NCBI GenBank assembly: GCA_905197955.1
Contig: CAJKAR010000007.1
Span: 67,106-131,105, forward strand
DNA: 64,000 nucleotides
DNA from: an uncultured Lentisphaeria bacterium
GTDB taxonomy: Bacteria > Verrucomicrobiota > Lentisphaeria > Victivallales > UBA1829
Reading direction: 5' to 3'
Position numbers and translations under genes: made by a program. The notes under the pieces were generated by a model. That model searched no databases, was not told where the DNA came from, and saw only the letters and a program-made list of their open reading frames with translations. Shown here piece after piece: positions 51,245 through 60,538 of this stretch. How positions within the stretch are numbered: the stretch's first letter is position 1; the number at the start of each line of letters is the position of its first letter.

Positions 51245-52855
51245 ATGACGAAACACATTTTTATTACTGGAGGCGTGGTATCCTCCCTTGGCAAAGGAAT
51301 TACTGCCGCATCCATCGCAATGCTTCTCAAAAGCCGCGGATACAAGGTCGCGATGCAGAAGCTGGACCCTTATCTCAATGTTGATCCGGGCACCATGTCT
51401 CCCTATCAGCATGGGGAAGTGTTCGTTACCGACGACGGCGCGGAAACGGATCTGGATCTCGGTCATTACGAGCGTTTCGCAGGCATCTCCTGCTCAAAAG
51501 CCAGCAATTACACGACCGGACGGATTTACAGTACCGTTATTCATCGTGAGCGCGAAGGCGGATATCTCGGCGGCACGGTGCAGGTGATTCCCCACATCAC
51601 GAACGAGATCAAGGCGGCGATCGCTTCCATGCACTCCGATGATGTCGATATTGCCATCACGGAGATCGGCGGAACCGCCGGAGACATTGAATCGCTTCCG
51701 TTTCTGGAGGCGATCCGTCAGTTCTATCATGAATTCGGTGAGAACAACTCCATCTTCATCCATCTGACGCTGGTGCCGTACATCAAGGCGGCGGGGGAGC
51801 TGAAGACGAAACCTTCCCAGCAGTCGGTTGCCATTCTGCGGAGCATCGGAATCGTTCCGCACATTCTCGTCTGCCGCTGCGAGACCCCGATGGAGGAGGA
51901 TCACCGCCAGAAACTGGCGCTCTTCTGCAACGTCCGGAAAGAGAATGTGATCGAAGAACTCGATGTGAAAAATTCGATTTATGAAGTCCCGCTTGATCTG
52001 GCAAAGCAGGGGGTGGACAGCTGTGTGCTGAAACTGCTTGCTCTGCCGGAGCGTCCGAGTGATCTTTCGGAATGGAAGAAAATGCTCTCCACCGTTCTGC
52101 ATCCCTCGAAAGGTGAGGTGGAGATTGCGGTGGTTGGAAAGTATATTTCGCTGCGGGATGCCTACAAGAGCATCTATGAGGCGCTTGCCCATGCGGGAAT
52201 TGCGAATTCTGCGAAAGTGAAATTCCGTTCTGTGGAAGCAGAAGATCTGGAAAGCGGCGATCCGGCGGAGATTTTCCGGGGAATCGACGGTATACTTGTG
52301 CCGGGCGGATTCGGTGACCGCGGAGTCCCGGGCAAGATCAAAGCGGTGAAATATGCCAGAGAAAACGGGATCCCGTTCTTCGGAATCTGTCTTGGCATGC
52401 AGTGCGCGGTGATTGAGTTCGCCCGCGATGTCTGCGGAATGGAGAACGCAAACAGTACGGAATTTGATCGGCACTCGCCGTATCCGGTGATTGATCTGAT
52501 GGAGGCGCAGAAGACGATTACCGCCAAAGGCGGGACGATGCGTCTGGGGGCGTATCCCTGCACGATCCGTCCGGGAACGAAAGCGGCGTCGGTGTATCAT
52601 GCCGGAGAGGTCCGGGAACGTCATCGCCACCGCTATGAATTCAATACCAAATATCTGGAACAGATTGAAGAGGCGGGAATGGTGATTTCGGGAACTTCTC
52701 CGGACGGACGTCTGGTGGAGATGGTGGAACTGCCGGATCATCCCTGGTTTGTCGCCTGTCAGTTCCATCCGGAGTTCAAATCGACTCCGTTGAAAGCGCA
52801 TCCTCTGTTTTTCGGATTTGTCAAGGCGGCTCTTGCCTGTCGCGACCGGAACTGA
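51245..52855 (+). CDS. pyrG: CTP synthase
   Basis: A 536-residue enzyme making CTP from UTP, ATP and glutamine. The N-terminal synthetase domain starts KHIFITGGVVSSLGKGITAAS, with QKLDPYLNVDPGTMSPYQHG and EIGGTAGDIES following. The C-terminal amidotransferase domain has Cys in FFGICLGMQCAVIEFARD and the His/Glu in CQFHPEFKS. ACAGGAGAATG precedes the start. Eight bases before the recombinase gene. Confidence 0.98.
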   Translation: MTKHIFITGGVVSSLGKGITAASIAMLLKSRGYKVAMQKLDPYLNVDPGTMSPYQHGEVFVTDDGAETDLDLGHYERFAGISCSKASNYTTGRIYSTVIHREREGGYLGGTVQVIPHITNEIKAAIASMHSDDVDIAITEIGGTAGDIESLPFLEAIRQFYHEFGENNSIFIHLTLVPYIKAAGELKTKPSQQSVAILRSIGIVPHILVCRCETPMEEDHRQKLALFCNVRKENVIEELDVKNSIYEVPLDLAKQGVDSCVLKLLALPERPSDLSEWKKMLSTVLHPSKGEVEIAVVGKYISLRDAYKSIYEALAHAGIANSAKVKFRSVEAEDLESGDPAEIFRGIDGILVPGGFGDRGVPGKIKAVKYARENGIPFFGICLGMQCAVIEFARDVCGMENANSTEFDRHSPYPVIDLMEAQKTITAKGGTMRLGAYPCTIRPGTKAASVYHAGEVRERHRHRYEFNTKYLEQIEEAGMVISGTSPDGRLVEMVELPDHPWFVACQFHPEFKSTPLKAHPLFFGFVKAALACRDRN

Positions 52856-52863
52856 GGCGCCGT

Positions 52864-53871
52864 ATGGTTTGGCCTGCGCAAAAAAAAACAGTGGAAGCGG
52901 CGGCGCCTGCCGGGGGGGATATGGATCAGGCGCTGGCTTCTTATCTGCTCTATCTGGATCATGAGAGAAACGCTTCTCCGCATACGATCGACAGTTACCG
53001 GATTGATATTGAACAGTTTGTGAAGCTGGCTCTCAAGGCGGACGCGGAGAGCTCCCAGATCGACTGGAACTCTGTGGATGTCTATGCGGCGCGTTCCTTT
53101 GTTGTCATTCTTCAGGAAGAGGAGGATATTTCCAAGACCTCGATTCTGCGGAAGCTCTCCGGGATGCGTTCCTTTTACCGTTACATGCTCCGGGAAGGGA
53201 TCGTGAAGGAGAATCCGTTTGCGAATCTGACGGCTCCGAAAAAACAGAAACTTCTTCCGAAATATATGACCGTGGACGAGGTCGGGCGCCTGCTTGACGC
53301 TCCGGCAAAATTCTGGAAGGACGCCTACGAAAAGGATATCGCAAAAGATGAGGAAAGTGCCAAATTTTCCGCAGCCCGTGATTCTGCGATGCTCGAAGTC
53401 ATTTACAGCGGAGGAATCCGAATCAGCGAGGCGGTCGGTTTGAACATCGGGGATGTGGATCTGTTTTCCGGGATCATGAAGGTGCGCGGAAAAGGAAAGA
53501 AGGAACGGCTCTGCGGACTGGGGGGGCCTGCGGAACGGGCCTTGCGCAAGTACATGGTTGCCAGAAGAATGCGGACCTCGAACGAGCGTCGTACCGCTCC
53601 CTTGTTTGTCAACAAGGATGGACAGCGCCTGACGGCGCGCTCCTTCCAGCGCAATTTCAAGCTCTATCTGCGGGAAGCCGGACTGCCTTTGGATATGACT
53701 CCGCACAAACTCCGTCATTCCTTTGCCACGCATCTGCTGGATGCCGGAGCCGATCTCCGCAGTGTCCAGGAGCTGCTCGGACATGAGAATCTGAGCACCA
53801 CGCAGATTTATACGCACATCAGCGCGGAACGGCTGAAGAACGTCTACAACAAGGCGCATCCCAGAGCATAA
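52864..53871 (+). CDS. Tyrosine recombinase of the XerC/XerD type
   Basis: A 335-residue site-specific recombinase (316 if the in-frame ATG at 52921 is used). N-terminal SAM-like core-binding domain (about 22-125), then the catalytic domain with R186 (SGGIRISEAVG), H281 and R284 (TPHKLRHSFATH), H307 (LLGHEN) and Y316 (TTQIYTHIS). It is close to Xer proteins that resolve chromosome dimers. An extra segment of about 25 residues (147-172, Lys/Asp/Glu-rich) follows the linker. No integron or att-like repeats are seen nearby. Confidence 0.9.
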   Translation: MVWPAQKKTVEAAAPAGGDMDQALASYLLYLDHERNASPHTIDSYRIDIEQFVKLALKADAESSQIDWNSVDVYAARSFVVILQEEEDISKTSILRKLSGMRSFYRYMLREGIVKENPFANLTAPKKQKLLPKYMTVDEVGRLLDAPAKFWKDAYEKDIAKDEESAKFSAARDSAMLEVIYSGGIRISEAVGLNIGDVDLFSGIMKVRGKGKKERLCGLGGPAERALRKYMVARRMRTSNERRTAPLFVNKDGQRLTARSFQRNFKLYLREAGLPLDMTPHKLRHSFATHLLDAGADLRSVQELLGHENLSTTQIYTHISAERLKNVYNKAHPRA

Positions 53872-53886
53872 CCGGCAGATGGCGTT

Positions 53887-55212
53887 TTATTTGCTCTCCG
53901 GTTCCGGACTGTTTTTCCCGAATCCCGCATCAAGATGCTTTCCCGCAAAATGTACCGAAAGGAAACTCGGAACGGTGCAGAGACAGATCCACAGGAAGAA
54001 GTAACGGTATCCCGCCTCCGCTCCATGCTGAGCGGAGAGTTGGACAAAGAGCTCCTGCATTTTTCCGGAGAACATTCCGACCAGCGTCATGCCGAGGATC
54101 GCGATGCCCGTCATGAATGCAAAATGACTCGTTTTGTATTTCCCGCTGCGGTTGGCAAACTGGACCATGAACAGAACATGCGCCATGTAGCCGAGTCCGT
54201 AGCCGAACTGTTCCAGAGCGATGCAGATCCCCGCCGGAATCACGCCCGGATGATGAAACGACAGATATACGTAAAACAGATCCGGCAGATTCAGCGCCAG
54301 CGCCATGAACCAGAGACATCGACCGAAGCCGAATCGGGAGACTGCGAGTCCTGCGAGAAATCCTCCCGCCAGAAAACAGATCGTTCCGGCGATTCCGTAA
54401 ATGGTTCCCTGCTGGCTCAGTGTGAGTCCGAGTCCGCCTTCCGTCCGAGGGGCCAGCATGAAGGGAATCGAGAGTTTTCCGAGCTGCGCCTCCGCAAACC
54501 GGTAGAAAAACAGAAACAGCACCGCGCTGACGGCGCCTTCCCGCGCAAAAAAGGTCCGGAACGATTCTGCAAATCCGGTTTTTGTTTCGCTTTCCGCGGA
54601 AACGGCATGCTCTGCGGCAGGGGTGGTGAACAGATGATAGAAAAACAGCAGAAACATTGCGGCGGAGGCGACGGCCATCGGCCAGAGCCAGGCGGAGGAG
54701 GAAGTTCTGCCGGCATCCTGGAATCGTCCCGCCAGCATGACAAGTCCGCCCTGTCCGGCGAGCATGGCACATTTGTAGAAAATGTTGCGGAGACCGGAGC
54801 ATGCAGCCTGATCGTGCGGGGAGAGGGCGAGCATGTAGTAGCCATCCGCGGCGATGTCGTGGGTCGCGGAGACGAACGCCGTGAGAAGAAACAGTCCCAC
54901 GATCAGCGGAAGCGCCGGATGCTCCGTCTGAAACGTCAAAGCCGTTGCCGCAAAGCAGAGTCCGATGACAAACTGGGCGCTCAGCATCCACGCCCGCTTG
55001 GTCCAGCAGGAATCCAGAAACGGCGCCCACAGAAATTTCAGGCTCCACGGCAGACCGATGATGCCGGTCCAGAAGGTCATGGAACTGTTTGACATCCCCA
55101 GCGTAGTGAAGATCACCATGGAAACGGCGGTCGCGACGGCGAACGGTAGTCCTTCGGCAAAATAGACTCCGGGAACCCAGAGCCATCCGCTGGATGTGAC
55201 CGGAGTCTTCAC
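53887..55212 (-). CDS. Major facilitator transporter (AmpG/PAT-like)
   Basis: A 441-residue protein with about 12 membrane helices. The N-terminal VYFAEGLPFAVATAVSMV and IGLPWSLKFLWAPFLDS resemble AmpG/PAT-family permeases for muropeptides or acyl compounds. The start overlaps the phosphoesterase stop by four bases, so the two are coupled. Substrate uncertain. Last gene of the UDP-sugar operon. Confidence 0.82.
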   Translation of the reverse strand: MKTPVTSSGWLWVPGVYFAEGLPFAVATAVSMVIFTTLGMSNSSMTFWTGIIGLPWSLKFLWAPFLDSCWTKRAWMLSAQFVIGLCFAATALTFQTEHPALPLIVGLFLLTAFVSATHDIAADGYYMLALSPHDQAACSGLRNIFYKCAMLAGQGGLVMLAGRFQDAGRTSSSAWLWPMAVASAAMFLLFFYHLFTTPAAEHAVSAESETKTGFAESFRTFFAREGAVSAVLFLFFYRFAEAQLGKLSIPFMLAPRTEGGLGLTLSQQGTIYGIAGTICFLAGGFLAGLAVSRFGFGRCLWFMALALNLPDLFYVYLSFHHPGVIPAGICIALEQFGYGLGYMAHVLFMVQFANRSGKYKTSHFAFMTGIAILGMTLVGMFSGKMQELFVQLSAQHGAEAGYRYFFLWICLCTVPSFLSVHFAGKHLDAGFGKNSPEPESK

Positions 55213-55919
55213 TGTGCGGCTCCTTCGATTGTACGGAAGTGGCTCAGGAGGCCGTCCCGGTCAAGTTCGAACAGCAGAAAACGAAACGGCGCTTCGCAGA
55301 GAGCGGGCGCGGCAAGCGCCGTGACACGTCCGTCGGAAACGGGTGCCATCCCTTCATGATAATGTCCGGAAATGGTGAGCCGGACTCCGGAGTCCCGCAT
55401 CGCGTCGAGAATCGTTTCCGCGTATTCGTAATTGAAGCGGACTTTGCTGGTGCCGGGACGGTACAGCGGAACATGCTGAATCGATACCGAAGGACCTGGA
55501 AATGCCGATGCGGTCCGGATCATGCGTTCAATCTCCTCCGGTGTGCGGGCGGCGTTCCAGCCGGGCCGTTCCGGATCGTCGGTAAACGGGATGAAGCGGA
55601 TTCCGTCGAGATCCAGAAAGACGGGCGGGCGCGGAACATGGCGGTAGAATTCCGCTGACGATGGATCATGATTGCCGGGAATCACAATCAACGGCGCGCG
55701 CAGACGCTTCAGGTGCCGGACGACTTCCGGCAGAAGATCCGCCCGTTCCGGTTCATTGACCAGATCCCCCGCGCAGATCGCAAGATCCGGATGGTGTTCC
55801 CTGTTGAGGGAATCCATCACATTGTCGAGCAGTTCCAGCGCGATTTCGCCGCGCCGCCGGGGATGATCCGCAATGGGATGGTCGGAATAGTGGAGATCGG
55901 CAAAAACGGCTATTTTCAT
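55209..55919 (-). CDS. Calcineurin-like metallophosphoesterase
   Basis: A 236-residue cytoplasmic protein with the phosphoesterase blocks: FADLHYSD, ICAGDLVNEP, VIPGNHDPS and ISGHYHEG. These supply the Asp, His and Asn ligands of a two-metal site. Substrate unknown. It follows the epimerase by 30 bases and overlaps the MFS gene by four. Confidence 0.88.
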   Translation of the reverse strand: MKIAVFADLHYSDHPIADHPRRRGEIALELLDNVMDSLNREHHPDLAICAGDLVNEPERADLLPEVVRHLKRLRAPLIVIPGNHDPSSAEFYRHVPRPPVFLDLDGIRFIPFTDDPERPGWNAARTPEEIERMIRTASAFPGPSVSIQHVPLYRPGTSKVRFNYEYAETILDAMRDSGVRLTISGHYHEGMAPVSDGRVTALAAPALCEAPFRFLLFELDRDGLLSHFRTIEGAAQ

Positions 55920-55949
55920 GATCTTCTCATACTTGAAATTCCGATGTGG

Positions 55950-56924
55950 TCAGTTCAGATGTTCCGCATACCATCGGACCGCCAGCCGGAGTCCGTTTTC
56001 GACATCGAAACGGGGGGCGTATCCGAGCAGCCGCCTTGCTTTGGAGATATCGGCAAGAGAGTGCGGAATATCTCCGGCGCGCGGCGGTCCGTACACCGGT
56101 TCGATTCCCGCGATCTCCGGATCGTGTTCGGAGAGAAAACGCTTCAGCAGTCCGACCAGGGCGTTCAGATCGGTTTCCGTTCCGCAGGCGACGTTGTAGA
56201 CCGTGTTCAGTGCTTCTTCCGATCCGGTCCGCGCCGCAAGCAGATTCGCCTGCACGACATTGTCGATATAGGTGAAATCGCGGGAAGAGGTGCCGTCGCC
56301 GTTGATGACGGGCCGTTCATGACGGAGCAGCGCACGGACGAAACGGGGGATGACTGCCGCATAGGCCCCGTCGGGATCCTGTCTCCGTCCGAAGACGTTG
56401 AAGTAGCGGAGCCCGATGCAGTCGATACCGTAGAGGTTGTGAAATACATCGGCGTACAGTTCATTGACGTATTTGGTGACGGCATAAGGCGAGAGCGGTT
56501 TGCCGATCTGTTCTTCGACTTTCGGGAGCGTTCTGCTGTCGCCGTACGTGGAGCTGCTGGCAGCGTAGATGAATCGTTTCACGCCGGACTCCCGCGCGGC
56601 ATTGAGCATTTTGACGAATCCGCCGATGTTGACTTCGTTGGTCGTAACGGGATCGTGAACGGAACGGGGAACGGAGCCGAGGGCGGCTTCATGAAAGATT
56701 ATTTCGACATCTTTGCATACTTGTCGGCAGGTGTCGTAATCGCGGATGTCGCCGCGGATCAGATGGAAGTGCGGATGATTCCGAAAGGTCTGGAGATTCT
56801 CTTCTTTTCCCGTGGAGAAGTTGTCGAGACAGACCACATGGGCGCCTTCGGCAAGAAGCGCTTCGATGAGGTTGGAACCGATGAATCCGGCACCGCCGGT
56901 GACAAGGATGTTTTTTCCGTTCAT
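55950..56924 (-). CDS. NAD-dependent UDP-sugar 4-epimerase
   Basis: A 324-residue extended short-chain dehydrogenase. The ATG at 56924 overlaps the dehydrogenase stop (ATGA). NAD motif GGAGFIGSNL near residue 11, Ser-x-x-Tyr-x-x-x-Lys active site ASSSTYGDS and PYAVTKYVNELYA, and RYFNVFGRRQDPDGAYAAV follow. This resembles WbpP/GalE-type UDP-GlcNAc or UDP-glucose 4-epimerases. With the dehydrogenase it would supply a UDP-hexosaminuronate for a surface polysaccharide. Confidence 0.9.
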   Translation of the reverse strand: MNGKNILVTGGAGFIGSNLIEALLAEGAHVVCLDNFSTGKEENLQTFRNHPHFHLIRGDIRDYDTCRQVCKDVEIIFHEAALGSVPRSVHDPVTTNEVNIGGFVKMLNAARESGVKRFIYAASSSTYGDSRTLPKVEEQIGKPLSPYAVTKYVNELYADVFHNLYGIDCIGLRYFNVFGRRQDPDGAYAAVIPRFVRALLRHERPVINGDGTSSRDFTYIDNVVQANLLAARTGSEEALNTVYNVACGTETDLNALVGLLKRFLSEHDPEIAGIEPVYGPPRAGDIPHSLADISKARRLLGYAPRFDVENGLRLAVRWYAEHLN

Positions 56925-58216
56925 AGCCGTCCGTCCGAAGATTCTTTTGGCAGAATGCCTTTGATGTCGAAAATGACGCATCCGCGGTTGCGGAACTGCG
57001 AGAAATCAAGCTCTTTGAACTGCCGGTGTGCCACCGCCAGAACCACTGCGGAATAATCGGCAGGATGGATGCGGGAAAAATCGCCGAGAATGTTTTTGCC
57101 GTATTCCCGGAAGACTTCGCCGGAGTCCGCCCACGGATCGTGAATATCGACGCGGCAGCCGAAACTTTCGAGTTCGTTGATGATGTCGATCACGCGGGAG
57201 TTGCGGATGTCGGGACAGTTTTCCTTGAAGGTCATACCGAGAATCAGGACACGCGCCCCGTTGATCGCACAGCCTTTCCGGATCATGAGTTTGACGAGTT
57301 CGGAAGCAACGTATCGTCCCATTCCGTCGTTCATCCGGCGGCCGGCGAGGATCACTTCCGGCAGATAGCCTAGGGAGCTTGCCTTGTGCGTCAGATAGTA
57401 GGGATCGACTCCGATGCAGTGTCCGCCGACCAGTCCCGGCGTGAAATGCAGAAAATTCCATTTTGTGCCTGCCGCTTCGAGCACTTCGCGCGTGTCGATT
57501 CCCATCAGACGGAAGATCTTGGAGAGTTCGTTGACGAATGCAATATTGATATCCCTCTGGGAATTTTCGATGACTTTAGCCGCCTCCGCCACCTTCAGGG
57601 AGGAGGCTCGATAGGTGCCCGCCGTGATGATGGAGGAGTAGAGCGCGTTGACCGCATCGGCCGCTTCCGGAGTGGAGCCGCTGGTGATCTTGAGAATCCG
57701 GGTGAGGGTATGTTCCTTGTCGCCGGGATTGATGCGTTCCGGACTGTAGCCGCAGAAGAAATCCCGGTTGAATTTCAGTCCGCTGAAGTGTTCGATGACG
57801 GGAACGCACTCTTCCTCGGTGCATCCCGGATAGACCGTGCTTTCATAGATCACGAGCGCGCCTTTGCCGATGGATCTGCCGACTGTTTCGCTGGCACGGC
57901 GGAGCATGGTCAGATCGGGGATATTGCTTTTGTCCACGGGGGTCGGAACGGTGACGATGTAGACGTCCCGTCCTTTGATGTCCTCCGGTTTTGACGTGAC
58001 GGAGAGACGGGTGGCCGCCTTCAGCTGATCCGGCGAGGTTTCGAGCGTATGATCCTCTCCGTTTTCGAGTTCCCGGATGCGTTCCGGTTTTGTGTCGAAT
58101 CCGACGGTGTCGAATTTTTTCCCGAATTCAACAGCCAGAGGCAGTCCCACATAGCCAAGCCCGATCAATGTGATCCGGACGGTTCCGTTCCTGATTTTAT
58201 CTATAAGATCCCGCAT
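56921..58216 (-). CDS. UDP-sugar (UDP-HexNAc type) 6-dehydrogenase
   Basis: A 431-residue enzyme of the WbpA/WbpO/TviB family. The ATG at 58216 has GGAG six bases upstream; the longer open frame to 58390 is disregarded. NAD motif LIGLGYVGLPLAVEFGK is near residue 18. The substrate block is KWNFLHFTPGLVGGHCIGVD, with the catalytic Cys. It oxidises C6 of a UDP-sugar to the uronate. First gene of a four-gene coupled operon with the epimerase. Confidence 0.93.
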   Translation of the reverse strand: MRDLIDKIRNGTVRITLIGLGYVGLPLAVEFGKKFDTVGFDTKPERIRELENGEDHTLETSPDQLKAATRLSVTSKPEDIKGRDVYIVTVPTPVDKSNIPDLTMLRRASETVGRSIGKGALVIYESTVYPGCTEEECVPVIEHFSGLKFNRDFFCGYSPERINPGDKEHTLTRILKITSGSTPEAADAVNALYSSIITAGTYRASSLKVAEAAKVIENSQRDINIAFVNELSKIFRLMGIDTREVLEAAGTKWNFLHFTPGLVGGHCIGVDPYYLTHKASSLGYLPEVILAGRRMNDGMGRYVASELVKLMIRKGCAINGARVLILGMTFKENCPDIRNSRVIDIINELESFGCRVDIHDPWADSGEVFREYGKNILGDFSRIHPADYSAVVLAVAHRQFKELDFSQFRNRGCVIFDIKGILPKESSDGRL

Positions 58217-58353
58217 GATTTTCTCCATAAAAGACAGGGAAAAGGTACACTCCGTCCGCCGGATTTCAAGCGGAAAAGAGCGGCATTTCTCAGAATTCTT
58301 TCTCCGGAAACTCATTTTCTTCGGAAAAACACATTCTTCCGGAGCGGATCGAC

Positions 58354-58382
58354 TTGAAAAAAATCCTCCGGACTGGCATAGT
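58354..58382 (+). promoter_or_regulatory. Possible promoter of the deacetylase operon
   Basis: TTGAAA (58354-58359), 17 bases, CATAGT (58377-58382), 40 bases before the first deacetylase gene. Confidence 0.45.
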
Positions 58383-58421
58383 ACTTCCATACTTATTCAT
58401 CAAATTGAGGATGGTTTCAAG

Positions 58422-59078
58422 ATGTATCAGGTGGCACAGTGTTGGGATGACGGCGTGGTGAACGACATCATCGTGGCGGAAATCTGCCGGAAGTACAATG
58501 CAAAGGCAACTTTCAATATCAATCCGGGACTTCGCGACAAGACAAAGCGGAAATGCGGATGGAAATTCCAGGATTTCGAGGTCTATGGACTGGCTCTTGA
58601 TGAAATGCCTTCCGTCTATGAGGGCTTTCAGGTCGCGTCGCATACGATGACGCATCCGCGTCCGACGCAGATTCCGCTGGAACAGTTCCGCATGGAGGCA
58701 ACCGATGCCCGGAAATACATCGAGGATGTCTGGCAGCGCGAAGCACGCGGTTTCGCCTGGCCCTGCGGAGATTACAACGACGACTGCATCAAGGTCCTCC
58801 GCGAAGAGGGCTTCGCTTACGGCAGAACCACAAAGAATGCCGAGATCGTGATCCCGTGCGAAGAGCCCCTGGCTCTTCCGAGCCACTGTCACTTCCTGAA
58901 TCCTGATTTCGACCGGATCCGCGAAAAGGCGAAAGAGACGGGGACTTTCTATTTCTGGGGGCACAGTTATGAAATGAAGGACGATCCCCGGCTCCGCGAA
59001 CGGTATGAGGCGATCATTCGTGAGATCAGCGCTGATCCGGAAGCTGTCTGGGTCGATGTCATTGATCTTGTCAAATAA
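58422..59078 (+). CDS. Polysaccharide deacetylase-like protein, first of two
   Basis: A 218-residue NodB-type hydrolase without signal peptide. The ATG at 58422 is the first in frame after a GAGG site. Motif 1 is QCWDDG (catalytic and metal Asp), motif 2 SHTMTHP (metal His residues), and RGFAWPCGDYND resembles motif 3. It is shorter than exported deacetylases and cytoplasmic, so its substrate is probably a small sugar derivative. Nearly the same length and layout as the next gene. Confidence 0.85.
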   Translation: MYQVAQCWDDGVVNDIIVAEICRKYNAKATFNINPGLRDKTKRKCGWKFQDFEVYGLALDEMPSVYEGFQVASHTMTHPRPTQIPLEQFRMEATDARKYIEDVWQREARGFAWPCGDYNDDCIKVLREEGFAYGRTTKNAEIVIPCEEPLALPSHCHFLNPDFDRIREKAKETGTFYFWGHSYEMKDDPRLRERYEAIIREISADPEAVWVDVIDLVK

Positions 59079-59092
59079 AGCGGGGATTCACT

Positions 59093-59758
59093 ATGTATCT
59101 TGCGGCCCAATGCTGGGATGACGGCAATGTGAGCGATCTCCGGATCATGGAACTCTGCCGGAAATACGGGGCGAAGGCAACGTTCAACATTACTCCGGGG
59201 CGTTATCAGAAACAGGTGCGGACGTTCGCCCGCACCTGGGAGGGATTCGACATCTGGCGTTTCTCGCTGAATGAAATTGCGTCGGTCTATGAGGATTTCC
59301 CGCTGGCGTCGCATACGATGACGCATCCGCATCCGACGCAGATTCCTCCGGAGGTGTTCCGGCGCGAGGCTCTCGATGCCCGGAAATACATTGAAGATCT
59401 GCGCCAGTGCGAAGCGCGCGGCTTTGCCTGGCCGTTCGGAGAATACAATCAGACGTGTGTGGAGATTCTCCGCGAAGAGGGGTTCGTCTACGGACGAACC
59501 TGCGCGAACACGGACCGGGTGGTCCCGTGCGAAGAACCGCTTGCCGCCGCGACAAGTACACACTGGCTGAATCCGGACTTCGAGCTCCGTCTGAAGACGG
59601 CGAAGGAATCCGGCGTTTTTTATTTCTGGGGACACAGTTACGAGATGAAGGATGATCCCCGGCTGTGGGCGCGTTATGAGGAAATTCTGCGCGTTCTGTC
59701 CTCCGATCCGGAAGCGGTCTGGGTCGATGTAATGGAGCTGTTTCAGAAAAGGAGTTGA
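59093..59758 (+). CDS. Polysaccharide deacetylase-like protein, second of two
   Basis: A 221-residue paralogue of the preceding protein with the same blocks: QCWDDGNVSDL, SHTMTHP, RGFAWPFGEYN and FYFWGHSYEMKDDPRL, the latter almost the same in both. It starts 14 bases after the first. The pair arose by tandem duplication and has diverged mainly in the segment between residues 35 and 60. Confidence 0.85.
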   Translation: MYLAAQCWDDGNVSDLRIMELCRKYGAKATFNITPGRYQKQVRTFARTWEGFDIWRFSLNEIASVYEDFPLASHTMTHPHPTQIPPEVFRREALDARKYIEDLRQCEARGFAWPFGEYNQTCVEILREEGFVYGRTCANTDRVVPCEEPLAAATSTHWLNPDFELRLKTAKESGVFYFWGHSYEMKDDPRLWARYEEILRVLSSDPEAVWVDVMELFQKRS

Positions 59759-59761
59759 AAA

Positions 59762-60538
59762 ATGGCTTTTATCCAATGCAATTTTCATTCGGAATCGCTG
59801 GGCATGGCTGCGTCCATGAATGTGATTCTGCCGCAGACAACGTTTTCCCAGATCGGCATGAAGGGGGTCGTGAACGAGAATGGAACTCCGGTGCTCTATC
59901 TGCTGCACGGGCTTTCCGACGATCACTCCATCTGGATGCGCCGCACTTCCATTGAACGGTATGTCTCCGAGCTCGGACTTGCGGTCGTGATGCCGTGCGT
60001 GAACCGGAGCTTCTACAACGATACGCCTGACGGCATGAAGTTCTGGCAGTTTGTCTCCCAGGAGCTTCCCGCGCTGGTGCCGACCTTTTTCAATGTTTCC
60101 ACAAAGCGGGAAGATACCTTTGTTGCGGGGCTTTCGATGGGTGGATTCGGCGCGTTCAAACTTGCTTTGAACTGCCCGGATCGCTTTGCCGCGGCTGCGA
60201 GCCTTTCCGGAGCGTTGCGGAACGACTGGCTGAACAGCGGAAATCAGGCTCTCTTTGAATTCGATTTCGGTCCGCTGGATCAGATCAAGGGGTCTGCGAA
60301 CGACCTTTATTTCAAAGCAGAGGAGGTCGTGAAAAGCGGCGGTCCGCGTCCGATGCTCTATCAGGTCTGCGGAACGGAGGATTTCCTCTATCAGGTGAAT
60401 ATCGAATTCCGCGATCACTTGAAACGGATCGGCTATGATGCCGTATTCAAAGAGGGTCCCGGCAATCATTCCTGGGCGTTCTGGGATGCCGAAATCCAGC
60501 ATATTCTCAAATGGCTGCCGATCAAAGGGAAAAAATGA
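59762..60538 (+). CDS. Esterase D / tributyrin-esterase-like alpha/beta hydrolase
   Basis: A 258-residue cytoplasmic alpha/beta-hydrolase. Nucleophile Ser in AGLSMGGFGAFKLA, oxyanion region YLLHGLSDDHSIW, and a C-terminal His in GPGNHSWAFWD. It resembles S-formylglutathione hydrolase and EstA-type acetyl esterases. With the two deacetylases three bases upstream it suggests removal of acyl groups from a carbohydrate. Confidence 0.87.
   Translation: MAFIQCNFHSESLGMAASMNVILPQTTFSQIGMKGVVNENGTPVLYLLHGLSDDHSIWMRRTSIERYVSELGLAVVMPCVNRSFYNDTPDGMKFWQFVSQELPALVPTFFNVSTKREDTFVAGLSMGGFGAFKLALNCPDRFAAAASLSGALRNDWLNSGNQALFEFDFGPLDQIKGSANDLYFKAEEVVKSGGPRPMLYQVCGTEDFLYQVNIEFRDHLKRIGYDAVFKEGPGNHSWAFWDAEIQHILKWLPIKGKK

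Noticed and set aside
52864..53871. Mobile element or integron built around the tyrosine recombinase
   Set aside because: It sits in a housekeeping neighbourhood next to pyrG, and no flanking repeats, cargo or att-like sites are visible.
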